From the NCBI GenBank assembly GCA_034429695.1, contig DAOUGC010000238.1, positions 1 to 41,701 of the forward strand: a stretch of 41,701 nt of DNA. Direction: 5' to 3'. Source of the DNA: DAOUGC01 sp034429695. GTDB lineage: Bacteria; Chloroflexota; Anaerolineae; Anaerolineales; Anaerolineaceae. The notes under the pieces are model-generated. The model saw only the letters and a program-made list of their open reading frames with translations, was not told the origin of the DNA and ran no database searches. The first letter of the stretch is position 1; the number at the start of each line of letters is the position of its first letter. Made by a program: the position numbers and the translations under genes. Shown here in pieces: positions 1 to 7,535 of this stretch.

Positions 1-141
1 CCTGGCTATTGACTGGCCCCCGCCGCTCCCAACGCCACCCGGACCCCCACCCCATATTTAGCTCTGGACCCCACCGCCACGCCGATTTTTACCCCCACAG
101 CCACGCCCACCATCGCCCCAACCCAGCCGGAACCTGCTCCA

Positions 142-945
142 GTGACGGTGTTTACCGAACTGGATCTTCCTGACGACGTCCCATCTGTCACCAATGTACT
201 TCTGCTGGGTTCAGATGAACGCCCTGGGGGTGGTTTTCGTACGGATGTGGTCATGCTGGTCTCCATCCATTCCGATGACCGCACCGTCAGGGTGGTGTCC
301 TTCCCGCGCGATTTATACGTCAACATTCCTTACTGGGGTATGAACCGCCTCAACGTGGTCATGAACATGGGTGGTTTCCAGCTCATGTCCGATACCTTTG
401 CGGCCAACTTTAACATCCGCCCCGATTATTATCTGATGACCAACTTTCAGGGGTTTAAGGACATCATTAACACCCTTGACGGCATCTATGTTGACGTTGA
501 GACCGAACTCTACGATCAATGTGATCTCAACTGGATGGACTCACACGGGTACTGTCTGATGGAACCCGGAACGGTGCGCATGGATGGTGAAACCGCATTG
601 TGGTACTGCCGCTCACGCCACTCAACCAGCGATTTTGACCGCAACCGCCGTCAACAGGAAGTCATGTATGCCCTGATGAAACGTGTGGCTGCGCCAGACA
701 ACATCATCAAGGTGGCGGAACTGTACGACTTGTTGAAAGACAGCGTGGAAACCGACATGGGCGTTGAGCAGGTCATAAAACTGGCTCCCCTGGCGCCCGC
801 CCTTACCAATCCCGAACGCGTGCGTCGTTACAGCGTTGGACCGGATATGGTGTGGGATTACTTTACCCCTGAGGGCGCCATGGTGTTGTACCCCAATCAA
901 GTCGCCATCCTGCAAATGATGCAGGAAGCCATCTACGGCCCTTGA
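142..945 (+). CDS. LCP (LytR-CpsA-Psr) family protein, 5'-truncated
   Basis: LCP enzymes transfer undecaprenyl-phosphate-linked glycopolymers onto peptidoglycan at the outer face of the membrane. The visible part is nearly the whole catalytic domain: LLLGSDERPGG near the start, the SFPRDLYVNIP strand, and the SRHSTSDFDRNRRQQ segment that matches the family's conserved Arg/Asp-rich RxxxxDFDRxxRQQ pattern. The usual N-terminal membrane helix is not in this ORF. The same frame stays open upstream to position 13 and encodes a Pro/Thr-rich linker (repeated TPTATP-like units) typical of the stretch between membrane anchor and catalytic domain, but an in-frame TGA lies at 10-12. The listed start is a GTG with no convincing ribosome binding site, so it is probably not the true start; the gene most likely begins left of the window. 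No terminator hairpin is obvious after the stop. Confidence 0.85.
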   Translation: MTVFTELDLPDDVPSVTNVLLLGSDERPGGGFRTDVVMLVSIHSDDRTVRVVSFPRDLYVNIPYWGMNRLNVVMNMGGFQLMSDTFAANFNIRPDYYLMTNFQGFKDIINTLDGIYVDVETELYDQCDLNWMDSHGYCLMEPGTVRMDGETALWYCRSRHSTSDFDRNRRQQEVMYALMKRVAAPDNIIKVAELYDLLKDSVETDMGVEQVIKLAPLAPALTNPERVRRYSVGPDMVWDYFTPEGAMVLYPNQVAILQMMQEAIYGP

Positions 946-989
946 GTTATTTTCTCCCAAAAACAAGGGAAGTTAATCGCAAAACTCGT

Positions 990-1018
990 TTGACAACCAG
1001 TCTGTGATCATGTAAACT
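990..1018 (+). promoter_or_regulatory. Sigma-70-type promoter for the recombinase-like gene
   Basis: Perfect -35 TTGACA at 990-995, 17-nt spacer, -10 TAAACT at 1013-1018. The predicted transcript starts near 1025, leaving a leader of about 30 nt with an AGGAGG site at 1046-1051 before the ATG at 1056. Confidence 0.7.
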
Positions 1019-1055
1019 TTTATTGGGCTATGCGAAGGTTTCCACAGGAGGTTGT

Positions 1056-2009
1056 ATGTCTTCCAACATGCCAGCGGCCGGCGCTCACATCACTGCACAG
1101 ACACTTTTCCCGCCTGCAATCCGTGCCTGGGAAATTTACCTGAAAGATCAAAACCGCTCCCCATACACCATTAAAGCGTTTGTGGGAGATCTGGAATTGC
1201 TCGCTTCTTATCTCTCACCTGATCGAACCATTGGAACCGTCACAACGCGGGATTTGAACCATTACCTGTTGTGGCTGCAGAATGGACGGGGAGTTCCCTG
1301 TTCCCCAAAAAGCCTGGCAAGGCGCATTACTTCCATAAAAGCGTTCTTCCGTTGGCTGCACAAAAACGGCGTGGTCATGCTTGACCCTGCCGAGAAAGTG
1401 CTTCAGCAGTCGGTGATCAGCCCACTGCCTGAAGTGCTTACCCTGGAGGAACAGCAGGCCGTGGTGGAAGCCGCCCAGGTCTATCGCAAGCGCCAGAAAC
1501 CGGATGCCCGCCCCTTCACCCTGCTGGGTTTATTGCTGGAAACCGGCATTAAAAAGGGTGAATGTCTGGCTGTGAACCGCAACCATATTGATCTTCAATC
1601 ACCTTCGGGGCCCATCCTTTTTGTGCGTTATCCCAGCGCCCAGTACCGCCACAAGGAACGCAAAATTGCCCTTTCAGGTGATTGGGTGGCTGCGTATGAA
1701 GAATATTTGGCTCAGTACAATCCGGCGGATCAGGTTTTCCCGTGGTCGCCGCGACGTCTGGAATATTTACTGGAAGATATTGGCAAGGATGCCGGAATCA
1801 GCAAACATCTATCCTTTGACATGTGCCGCTGGACCAGCGCGTTGAATGACTGGCAGGCAGGCATGGAACATGACCACATCCGGCAAAAACTGGGAATCTC
1901 CAAAATTCAGTGGCGCGAGATCAGCCTGAAATTGCGCCAGCTTGCCGGGGAGGAACCCGCTGCTTCAGAAAGTGAAACTGCGGAAAACAATCCCCCTGTT
2001 GAATTTTAA
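1056..2009 (+). CDS. Tyrosine recombinase/integrase-fold protein with degenerate active site
   Basis: Two-domain XerC/XerD-like architecture. An N-terminal SAM-like DNA-binding domain occupies about residues 15-110 (SPYTIKAFVGDLELLASYL, then RRITSIKAFFRWLHKNG), followed by a catalytic-fold domain of about 180 residues. Active-site positions do not match a working recombinase. The first Arg of the tGLRxxE motif is Lys (TGIKKGE). HxxR is DMCR, so His is lost and Arg kept. The LGH His is Ile (LGIS). The Tyr nucleophile expected about nine residues later is Ser (WREIS). The fold is recognisable but strand exchange through a phosphotyrosine looks impossible, so a DNA-binding or regulatory role is more likely (inference). 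Start chosen at ATG 1056 because AGGAGG sits 4 nt upstream; the ORF itself is open from 1023. It runs convergently to tilS with only 11 bp between stops and has no mobile-element neighbours. Confidence 0.75.
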   Translation: MSSNMPAAGAHITAQTLFPPAIRAWEIYLKDQNRSPYTIKAFVGDLELLASYLSPDRTIGTVTTRDLNHYLLWLQNGRGVPCSPKSLARRITSIKAFFRWLHKNGVVMLDPAEKVLQQSVISPLPEVLTLEEQQAVVEAAQVYRKRQKPDARPFTLLGLLLETGIKKGECLAVNRNHIDLQSPSGPILFVRYPSAQYRHKERKIALSGDWVAAYEEYLAQYNPADQVFPWSPRRLEYLLEDIGKDAGISKHLSFDMCRWTSALNDWQAGMEHDHIRQKLGISKIQWREISLKLRQLAGEEPAASESETAENNPPVEF

Positions 2010-2020
2010 CTTGGTCTTGT

Positions 2021-3466
2021 TCAGAAGTTTTCTTCTTCTGATCTGACAATCCTCAAATGGATCAAACGGGTGGTGCCATCGGTCACCCTGCAGGTTTCAG
2101 CTTGCCGCAGCCCAACCACCCAGACGATCTCATCCCCGGAGCATACCAGTGGATAGCTTTCTCTGGCAGCCACAGGGATGTGCACATTAACAAAAAAATC
2201 GGACAGTTTGATGCTGCGCCCCTTCATCCCCAGCGGTCTGAAGCGCTCACCTGGTTGGCGGGTTCGAACCATGAGGGGCCCGCCCATTTGATCAGCATCC
2301 AACCAGGCACTGGTGGGGTCAGATGCCTCCAACCAGGGGCTTTTGCCAGCTAGATCCTGCCTGTCCAGCCGGTGACATTCCAGAAGCCAGCCCTGCCCCA
2401 GGTGAACCCCGCCATCAGCGCTGAGTTGCACAACATCCTGCAGGGACATGCGGGGCAAATCATCCGGGCGAAGATCCGCATCGTCATTTGCCAGGATCAC
2501 GAGTTGGTTCTGGCGGTGAAGATGAAGATGATTGATCAAATCCATGAACCCGCTGCGCGCTGGCTGCCGGATGAAGGCTGCCGCCCGTTCCACGGCGTCA
2601 AAACCGATATCCCGCAGGTCGGGACGTAATATTCCAATTGCTTTGCGAACCACGCCGTGCAACATCCCATCTGGAAGCGCCTGCAAAGCATTAAGGTATA
2701 AACTGACCCTGCCCGCACCCACGTCTGCAATCACCGTTTGCCACTTCTCATCCACAACCTGCTCAAGAATGGCGTAATCCCGGCTGATCGTACGTGATGT
2801 GCGCCACAGAATTTGCTTGATATTGGGGTTGTATTCCTGCAGGGTTGGGATCAATTGATGCCGCAGGCGGTTTCTAAAATAAGTGGTATCGGCGTTGGTC
2901 TGGTCAAGCAGCGGCGTCAACCTGTGTTCAGCGCAGTAGGCGTCAATTTCCACCCGCCAGGTCTCCAACAACGGCCTGATCAATGCAATCTGATCGTCCC
3001 ATTCGGACAGGATGGCGCAGGCTTCCATTCCACGTAAACCAGAAAGACCCGCCCCGCGCAGCAAGTGCATCAACATGGTCTCCACCTGGTCATCGGCTGT
3101 GTGCGCCACCAGCACAGCCCCCGCGCCTGCCTGGCGGGCGCAGTTAAATAAAAAGCGATACCGCATGATACGCGCCGCCTCTTCAATTGACCAGCCATTC
3201 TCTCTGGCAACATCCTGAACCTCGGCCTGCCCACCGATAAATGACACGCCCAGTTCGAGCGCCGTTTTCTCAACAAATTCGGCATCCTGCGCAGAGGTTT
3301 TCCGCAGTCGGTGATCAAAGTGGGCGGCGATGATGGTATACGGGCTGCCGGAGAGGACATGCAGCAAACATAAACTGTCCGCCCCACCCGAAACACCGAT
3401 GATCAGCGGGCTTGCCGGCATCACCCCACAGGCTTGCAGGCGCGCAACGATGTCCTTTTGTTCCAT
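2021..3466 (-). CDS. tilS: tRNA(Ile)-lysidine synthetase TilS
   Basis: Ligates lysine to C34 of the CAU-anticodon tRNA-Ile, giving lysidine so that AUA is read as Ile; ATP-dependent, cytoplasmic. The PP-loop SGGADS lies at residues 26-31, followed by the HFDHRLR strand, the HTADDQVETMLMHLLRG helix and the NRLRHQLIP motif, all typical of TilS. A C-terminal TilS domain with MVRTRQPGERFRPLGMKG closes the 481-residue protein, a normal length for the long form. The start at 3466 has no Shine-Dalgarno sequence, but a perfect TATAAT lies only 6 nt upstream, suggesting a leaderless transcript. It is divergent from the receiver/CpaE-like gene. Confidence 0.95.
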   Translation of the reverse strand: MEQKDIVARLQACGVMPASPLIIGVSGGADSLCLLHVLSGSPYTIIAAHFDHRLRKTSAQDAEFVEKTALELGVSFIGGQAEVQDVARENGWSIEEAARIMRYRFLFNCARQAGAGAVLVAHTADDQVETMLMHLLRGAGLSGLRGMEACAILSEWDDQIALIRPLLETWRVEIDAYCAEHRLTPLLDQTNADTTYFRNRLRHQLIPTLQEYNPNIKQILWRTSRTISRDYAILEQVVDEKWQTVIADVGAGRVSLYLNALQALPDGMLHGVVRKAIGILRPDLRDIGFDAVERAAAFIRQPARSGFMDLINHLHLHRQNQLVILANDDADLRPDDLPRMSLQDVVQLSADGGVHLGQGWLLECHRLDRQDLAGKSPWLEASDPTSAWLDADQMGGPLMVRTRQPGERFRPLGMKGRSIKLSDFFVNVHIPVAARESYPLVCSGDEIVWVVGLRQAETCRVTDGTTRLIHLRIVRSEEENF

Positions 3467-3472
3467 GTAGTC

Positions 3473-3478
3473 ATTATA
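3473..3478 (-). promoter_or_regulatory. -10 element of a probable leaderless tilS promoter
   Basis: Perfect TATAAT on the minus strand with 6 nt to the tilS ATG. No good -35 hexamer is seen at normal spacing. The predicted +1 coincides with the start codon. Confidence 0.5.
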
Positions 3479-3479
3479 C

Positions 3480-3508
3480 TTGCACCTTCATTTTGTTTAT
3501 GCTAGACT
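3480..3508 (+). promoter_or_regulatory. Promoter for the receiver/sirtuin/kinase operon
   Basis: TTGCAC at 3480-3485, 17-nt spacer, TAGACT at 3503-3508 preceded by TGC, giving an extended -10. It overlaps the minus-strand tilS promoter region, so the two divergent promoters may interfere with each other. Confidence 0.5.
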
Positions 3509-3532
3509 GACAGAGAGTAGAGGCTCAATCCC

Positions 3533-4687
3533 ATGGCTGAAAAAGTATTAATCGTAGACGACGATGTCGAAACATTGAGACTGGTTGGCATGATGCTCCA
3601 ACGCCAGGGATATAAGATCCTGGCGGCATCCAACGGCGCCCAGGCAATTGCCCTGGCCACCTCCGAAGTGCCGGATCTAATCGTTCTTGACGTGATGATG
3701 CCGGACATGGACGGTTACCAGGTGACCAAGGAAATCCGCGCCAATGCCGATACCAGCCAGGTTCCGATCCTGATGTTCACCGCCAAGAGCCAGGTGGAAG
3801 ACAAAGTCTCGGGTTATGAAGCCGGCGTTGACGATTACCTGACCAAACCCATTCACCCTGCAGAACTGGTGGCGCACGTCAAAGCCCTGTTGTTGCGCTC
3901 CAAGGGTCGTTCTGCCGCCGCCCCGGTGGCCACCCAGCGCGGCTACGTGATCGGCGTGATGGGCTGCCGCGGTGGCTTGGGCTCCTCCAGCCTCACCCTC
4001 AACCTGGCAATCAGCATCTACATGGAGACCCGGTCTGAGGTTGTGGCTGCCGAATTACGCCCCGGCCATGGTAGCTGGGCACTCGACCTGGGCTTTCCAA
4101 ATCAGGAAAGCCTCAACAACCTGCTGCGCCTGAAACCTGCCGAAATCACCCCGGCGGCGGTTGAAAAAGAACTCACCCGCACCACATACGGCGTGCGGCT
4201 GTTAATGGCCTCCAATCAGTTGCGCGACATGTCCCTGATGACCGAGTCGCCGCATATTCACAACATCGTGCGGCAGTTGTCTGTTTTGTCGCCCCTGGTG
4301 ATCCTTGACATCGGCGACAGCATCATCCCCGATTTTGATGACACCATCGCGCTGTGCGATGAGATCATCGTGATCACCGAGCCGTATCCCGGAACCGTGC
4401 AGCGCACCCGCAAAATGATGGACCAGTTGATGGAACAGGGATTTGGCAAATCCAAATTGCTCACTCTGGTGATCAACAATCGCGTGCGTGCGGATGTGCA
4501 GCTTTCCGCCAACCAGGTGGAGGAACTGCTTGGGCAACCCGTTTCACTCGTCATTCCCCCCGCACCGGAACTGGCATATCAAGCCGGTTTACGCTCCACG
4601 CCCTTGATCCTGATCCTCCCGGACGGCTTGCTGGCACAGCAATATGAACGCTTTGCAAAAACCGTAACCAAACGCACCAAGAAATGA
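3533..4687 (+). CDS. Response regulator receiver fused to a CpaE/MinD-like pseudo-ATPase
   Basis: Residues 4-121 are a CheY-like receiver: acidic pocket DDD at 9-11, phosphoacceptor Asp53 in VLDVMMPDMDGY, and Lys105-Pro106. After a short Ala/Pro linker, residues 138-370 have the SIMIBI/MinD fold as in CpaE, a polar-localisation ATPase of type IV/Tad pilus systems. The deviant Walker A loop (xKGGxGKT) here reads CRGGLGSSS: the signature Lys is Arg and the P-loop Lys is Ser. The usual Walker A' aspartate region (AELRPGHG) also lacks its DxD pattern. Nucleotide binding or hydrolysis is therefore doubtful. No Tad pilus genes are nearby; instead the gene overlaps the sirtuin gene by ATGA and heads an operon with a histidine kinase, which could be its phosphodonor (inference). 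An extended -10 promoter lies upstream. Confidence 0.85.
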   Translation: MAEKVLIVDDDVETLRLVGMMLQRQGYKILAASNGAQAIALATSEVPDLIVLDVMMPDMDGYQVTKEIRANADTSQVPILMFTAKSQVEDKVSGYEAGVDDYLTKPIHPAELVAHVKALLLRSKGRSAAAPVATQRGYVIGVMGCRGGLGSSSLTLNLAISIYMETRSEVVAAELRPGHGSWALDLGFPNQESLNNLLRLKPAEITPAAVEKELTRTTYGVRLLMASNQLRDMSLMTESPHIHNIVRQLSVLSPLVILDIGDSIIPDFDDTIALCDEIIVITEPYPGTVQRTRKMMDQLMEQGFGKSKLLTLVINNRVRADVQLSANQVEELLGQPVSLVIPPAPELAYQAGLRSTPLILILPDGLLAQQYERFAKTVTKRTKK

Positions 4688-5454
4688 CCCAGGCGCACAA
4701 TCCACTTCACGAAAAAGTCAAACAGGTTGCCGGGCTGATCCAACAGGCCCGGCATGTTGTTGCCTTCACCGGCGCAGGCATTTCCACACCATCCGGCATC
4801 CCCGATTTCCGCTCCGCAGGGTCAGGGTTGTGGACGCGCGACGACCCCATGGTGGTGGCTTCACTGACCACATTCAAACGCCGCCCTTCGGTGTTTTTCA
4901 ACTGGTTGCGCCCACTGGCAGCGCAAATGATGCATGCCCAACCCAACCCGGCTCACCTTGCACTGGCGCAGCTTGAGCAAATGGGAATTCTAAAAGCAGT
5001 GGTCACCCAGAATATTGACGGACTGCATCAAAAAGCAGGGACACAACATGTGATCGAACTGCACGGAACCGCTGCGACGTTTACCTGCCACACCTGCCGC
5101 CAGACCTGGCCCCAGGAAGAATTTCTTGAGGTCTTCATTCAGCAACAGGAAGTGCCCACTTGCCCGGGTTGCCACAACGTGGTCAAACCGGATATTGTCC
5201 TGTTTGAAGAGATGCTTCCAGCCGCGGCGTGGCAGGAAGCCGAGAACGAATTTTATTCAGCCGATCTGGTTCTGGTTGCCGGGTCTGCGCTTGAGGTTTC
5301 TCCTGCCAACTTGTTGCCCTATCAGGCAACCCAGGGTGGCGCAAAAGCAGTGATCATCAACCTCACCCCAACCTTTTTGGATCAACATGCTTCGGTTGTG
5401 ATCGCGCATAATGTGGCTGAAGCTTTACCGATGATCGTTTCCTTGCTGGGCTGA
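4684..5454 (+). CDS. Sir2-family NAD-dependent protein deacylase
   Basis: Removes acyl groups from lysine side chains using NAD+, giving nicotinamide and O-acyl-ADP-ribose. Visible motifs: GAGIS at 30-34 followed by GIPDFRS, QNID at 109-112, catalytic His127 in ELHG, a zinc site of Cys135, Cys138, Cys160 and Cys163, and GSALEVSPANLLP near the C-terminus where the family has GTSLxVxP. At 256 residues it is a compact bacterial class III/U-type sirtuin. Its ATG overlaps the stop of the preceding gene (ATGA), indicating translational coupling, and the kinase gene starts 3 nt after its stop. The three genes are clearly one operon. Whether it deacylates its operon partners is unknown. Confidence 0.93.
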   Translation: MTQAHNPLHEKVKQVAGLIQQARHVVAFTGAGISTPSGIPDFRSAGSGLWTRDDPMVVASLTTFKRRPSVFFNWLRPLAAQMMHAQPNPAHLALAQLEQMGILKAVVTQNIDGLHQKAGTQHVIELHGTAATFTCHTCRQTWPQEEFLEVFIQQQEVPTCPGCHNVVKPDIVLFEEMLPAAAWQEAENEFYSADLVLVAGSALEVSPANLLPYQATQGGAKAVIINLTPTFLDQHASVVIAHNVAEALPMIVSLLG

Positions 5455-5457
5455 ACC

Positions 5458-6651
5458 ATGGTCAACAGTGAAACCCGACTCATCGAGTCCTACCGGCGGT
5501 TGATCGACATAACCGGCGACCTGGCTTCCACACTGGATCTTGACAGCCTGCTGCACCACATTCTGCGCGCTGCCACTCAACTGGTGAGCGCCGATGAAGC
5601 TTCCATCCTGTTGTTTGACGCTGTCCAAAACTCACTTTTTTTCCAGGCTTCCACCGATAGTCAAAACGCGAAGGTCTTGAGCAACATCACCGTGCCGGTG
5701 GAAAGCATCGCCGGTTGGGTGGCGCGCAACCGCCAATCGGTGATCGTGCCAGACGTGTCAAAAGATGAGCGCTGGTTTAGAAGCATGGGGCAGCAATTAA
5801 ATTTACCCAACCATTCCATGATCGCCGTCCCTTTGATCGCACGCGGTCAGCTCACCGGCGTGCTGGAAGTGATCAACCGCACACACACGGATTTCAGCGA
5901 AGAAGACCGCATTGCACTCGAAGCCATGGCGGTACACGCCGCGCTTGCCATCCAAAATGCCCGCCTGTTTGAACAGTCCGATTTAATTTCAGAGCTGGTT
6001 CACGAGTTGCGCACCCCGCTTTCCTCTATCACTGCCCTGTCCCACCTGTTACAGCGCGATGATCTGACGACTGAACAAATGATTGCCTTTGCACACACCA
6101 TTCAACAGGAAACAACCCGCTTGCAGGAAATGACCACCCGCTTTCTGGACACCGCCCGACTGGAATCAGGCAGGGTCGTGCTCAACCGGGTTCCACTCAA
6201 CATCGGCGAAATTCTGAATGAATGTTGTCTGCTGAGCCGGCTGGCTGCACACGCCCAGGGGATGCAAATAAAGCTGACCTGCCAGCACAACCTGCCGATG
6301 GTTAACGTGGATCGCGAGCGGTTAAAACAAGTCATTAATAATCTGCTATCCAATGCGATTAAATACAATCGTCCCGGCGGAAGTATCGATGTCCGCGCCG
6401 ATCTGGATGCCGCATGGGTCCGCATTGAAGTCGAAGATGGTGGAGAAGGCATCCCTGAGGATGCCATCCCGCATCTGTTTGAAAAATTTTATCGGGTGAA
6501 ATCAAAAGAACAAACCCGGACCGGAACCGGTCTGGGTCTGTACATCTGCAAAAAGATAGTTGAAGCTCACGGCGGGAACATTACGGTTTGCAGCCAGTTG
6601 GGAACAGGCTCCGTATTTACGCTGCGGCTTCCTGTGAATGATGGGGCTTAA
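5458..6651 (+). CDS. GAF-domain sensor histidine kinase
   Basis: Soluble sensor kinase of 397 residues with no membrane segment. A GAF domain spans about residues 20-165 (LDSLLHHILRAATQLV to LAIQNARLF). The HisKA dimerisation helix carries the H box SELVHELRTPLSSI at about 177-190. The HATPase_c domain has the N box (INNLLSNAIKYN), the G1 box (VEDGGEGIP), the F box (LFEKFYRV) and the G2 box (GTGTGLGLYICKKIVEAHGG). All catalytic boxes are intact, in contrast to the degraded ATPase domain of the first gene in the operon. That gene's receiver domain is the obvious candidate target (inference). The end overlaps the stop of the convergent degV gene by 4 nt. Confidence 0.93.
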   Translation: MVNSETRLIESYRRLIDITGDLASTLDLDSLLHHILRAATQLVSADEASILLFDAVQNSLFFQASTDSQNAKVLSNITVPVESIAGWVARNRQSVIVPDVSKDERWFRSMGQQLNLPNHSMIAVPLIARGQLTGVLEVINRTHTDFSEEDRIALEAMAVHAALAIQNARLFEQSDLISELVHELRTPLSSITALSHLLQRDDLTTEQMIAFAHTIQQETTRLQEMTTRFLDTARLESGRVVLNRVPLNIGEILNECCLLSRLAAHAQGMQIKLTCQHNLPMVNVDRERLKQVINNLLSNAIKYNRPGGSIDVRADLDAAWVRIEVEDGGEGIPEDAIPHLFEKFYRVKSKEQTRTGTGLGLYICKKIVEAHGGNITVCSQLGTGSVFTLRLPVNDGA

Positions 6652-7514
6652 GCAGGAACACCATCAAACAACCATTTTGGCCCTACTGAAAGACCGACAA
6701 GGCTTGGTCCTGTGTGAGCGCCGAGCACGGGTGCAACCCGCACGGTGGGTAGGAATTCACAATCGAACATTTCTTTCATGGCATTGCATAAAAATTCCAC
6801 CGCCTCAGGGTTCTGCCCGTGAAGCAACTGAACCCGCATGGCTTTTTCACCGGGGAAGCGCGCTGCCACCACGTGCGCCAGTTTATTCATCGCCCGCTTG
6901 AGCGTAATCTCCTGCCCGTGGGTGATATACTTGCCGCTGGTTTCATCCACCCCGATGATCGGCTTGATATTCAATAATGAGGCGATCAGACCCTTTAGGT
7001 GGCTGATGCGCCCACCGTGGATCAGGTAATTGAGGTTGGCAAGGGTGAACAACCCTTCTGAGTTTTTCCGGATTTTTTTAAGGAGATCGAGAATTCGCGG
7101 CAGTTCCCACCCGGCCCGCAGGGTGCGCGCTGCGGCTTCCACCTGCCAGCCGTACGGACACGACAGGGTTTTGGAATCCACCATGGTCACATTGGCTTCC
7201 GGAACCATGGGCACTGCCGCACGGGCAGCGTCAATCGTTCCGCTAAGACCAGACGAGATATGGATCGACAGAATATCCGGGTCGGTTTCTGCCAGTTTCC
7301 GATACAGGGTAACAAAATCACCCACCGAAGGTTGGGACGTGGTCGGAAAGCTCTCGGTGGCTGTCAGCAAACGATAAAATTCATCCGGTGAAAGATCTTC
7401 ACCACTTGAATACGTTTTCTCATCCAAGGTTATGCGCAGTGGGGCAAAATGAATACCATATTCTTTCGCCAGGTCGGCGCTCATATCCATGCCACGATCA
7501 GCCACAATTTGCAT
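6648..7514 (-). CDS. DegV family fatty-acid-binding protein
   Basis: DegV (FakB-type) proteins bind a fatty acid in a deep pocket and, with a FakA kinase, present it for phosphorylation to acyl-phosphate. The 288-residue product shows the family landmarks: an N-terminal IVADRGMDMS strand, TTSQPS at 58-63 containing the lipid-head-contacting Ser, SSGLSGT at 87-93, VDSKTLS, and a C-terminal GAHTGPSLVGLSV motif. It is preceded by AGGAGAG 6 nt before the ATG and follows mutL by 21 nt on the same strand, so the two are probably cotranscribed. No FakA-like gene is in the window. The ligand cannot be read from the sequence. Confidence 0.92.
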   Translation of the reverse strand: MQIVADRGMDMSADLAKEYGIHFAPLRITLDEKTYSSGEDLSPDEFYRLLTATESFPTTSQPSVGDFVTLYRKLAETDPDILSIHISSGLSGTIDAARAAVPMVPEANVTMVDSKTLSCPYGWQVEAAARTLRAGWELPRILDLLKKIRKNSEGLFTLANLNYLIHGGRISHLKGLIASLLNIKPIIGVDETSGKYITHGQEITLKRAMNKLAHVVAARFPGEKAMRVQLLHGQNPEAVEFLCNAMKEMFDCEFLPTVRVAPVLGAHTGPSLVGLSVGPKWLFDGVPA

Positions 7515-7535
7515 CTTCCACTCTCCTGAAAATAA

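Noticed and set aside
1056..2009. Integrase of a mobile element or genomic island
   Set aside because: No tRNA, att-like direct repeats, transposition or phage genes around it, the neighbours are core genes, and the active site is lost.
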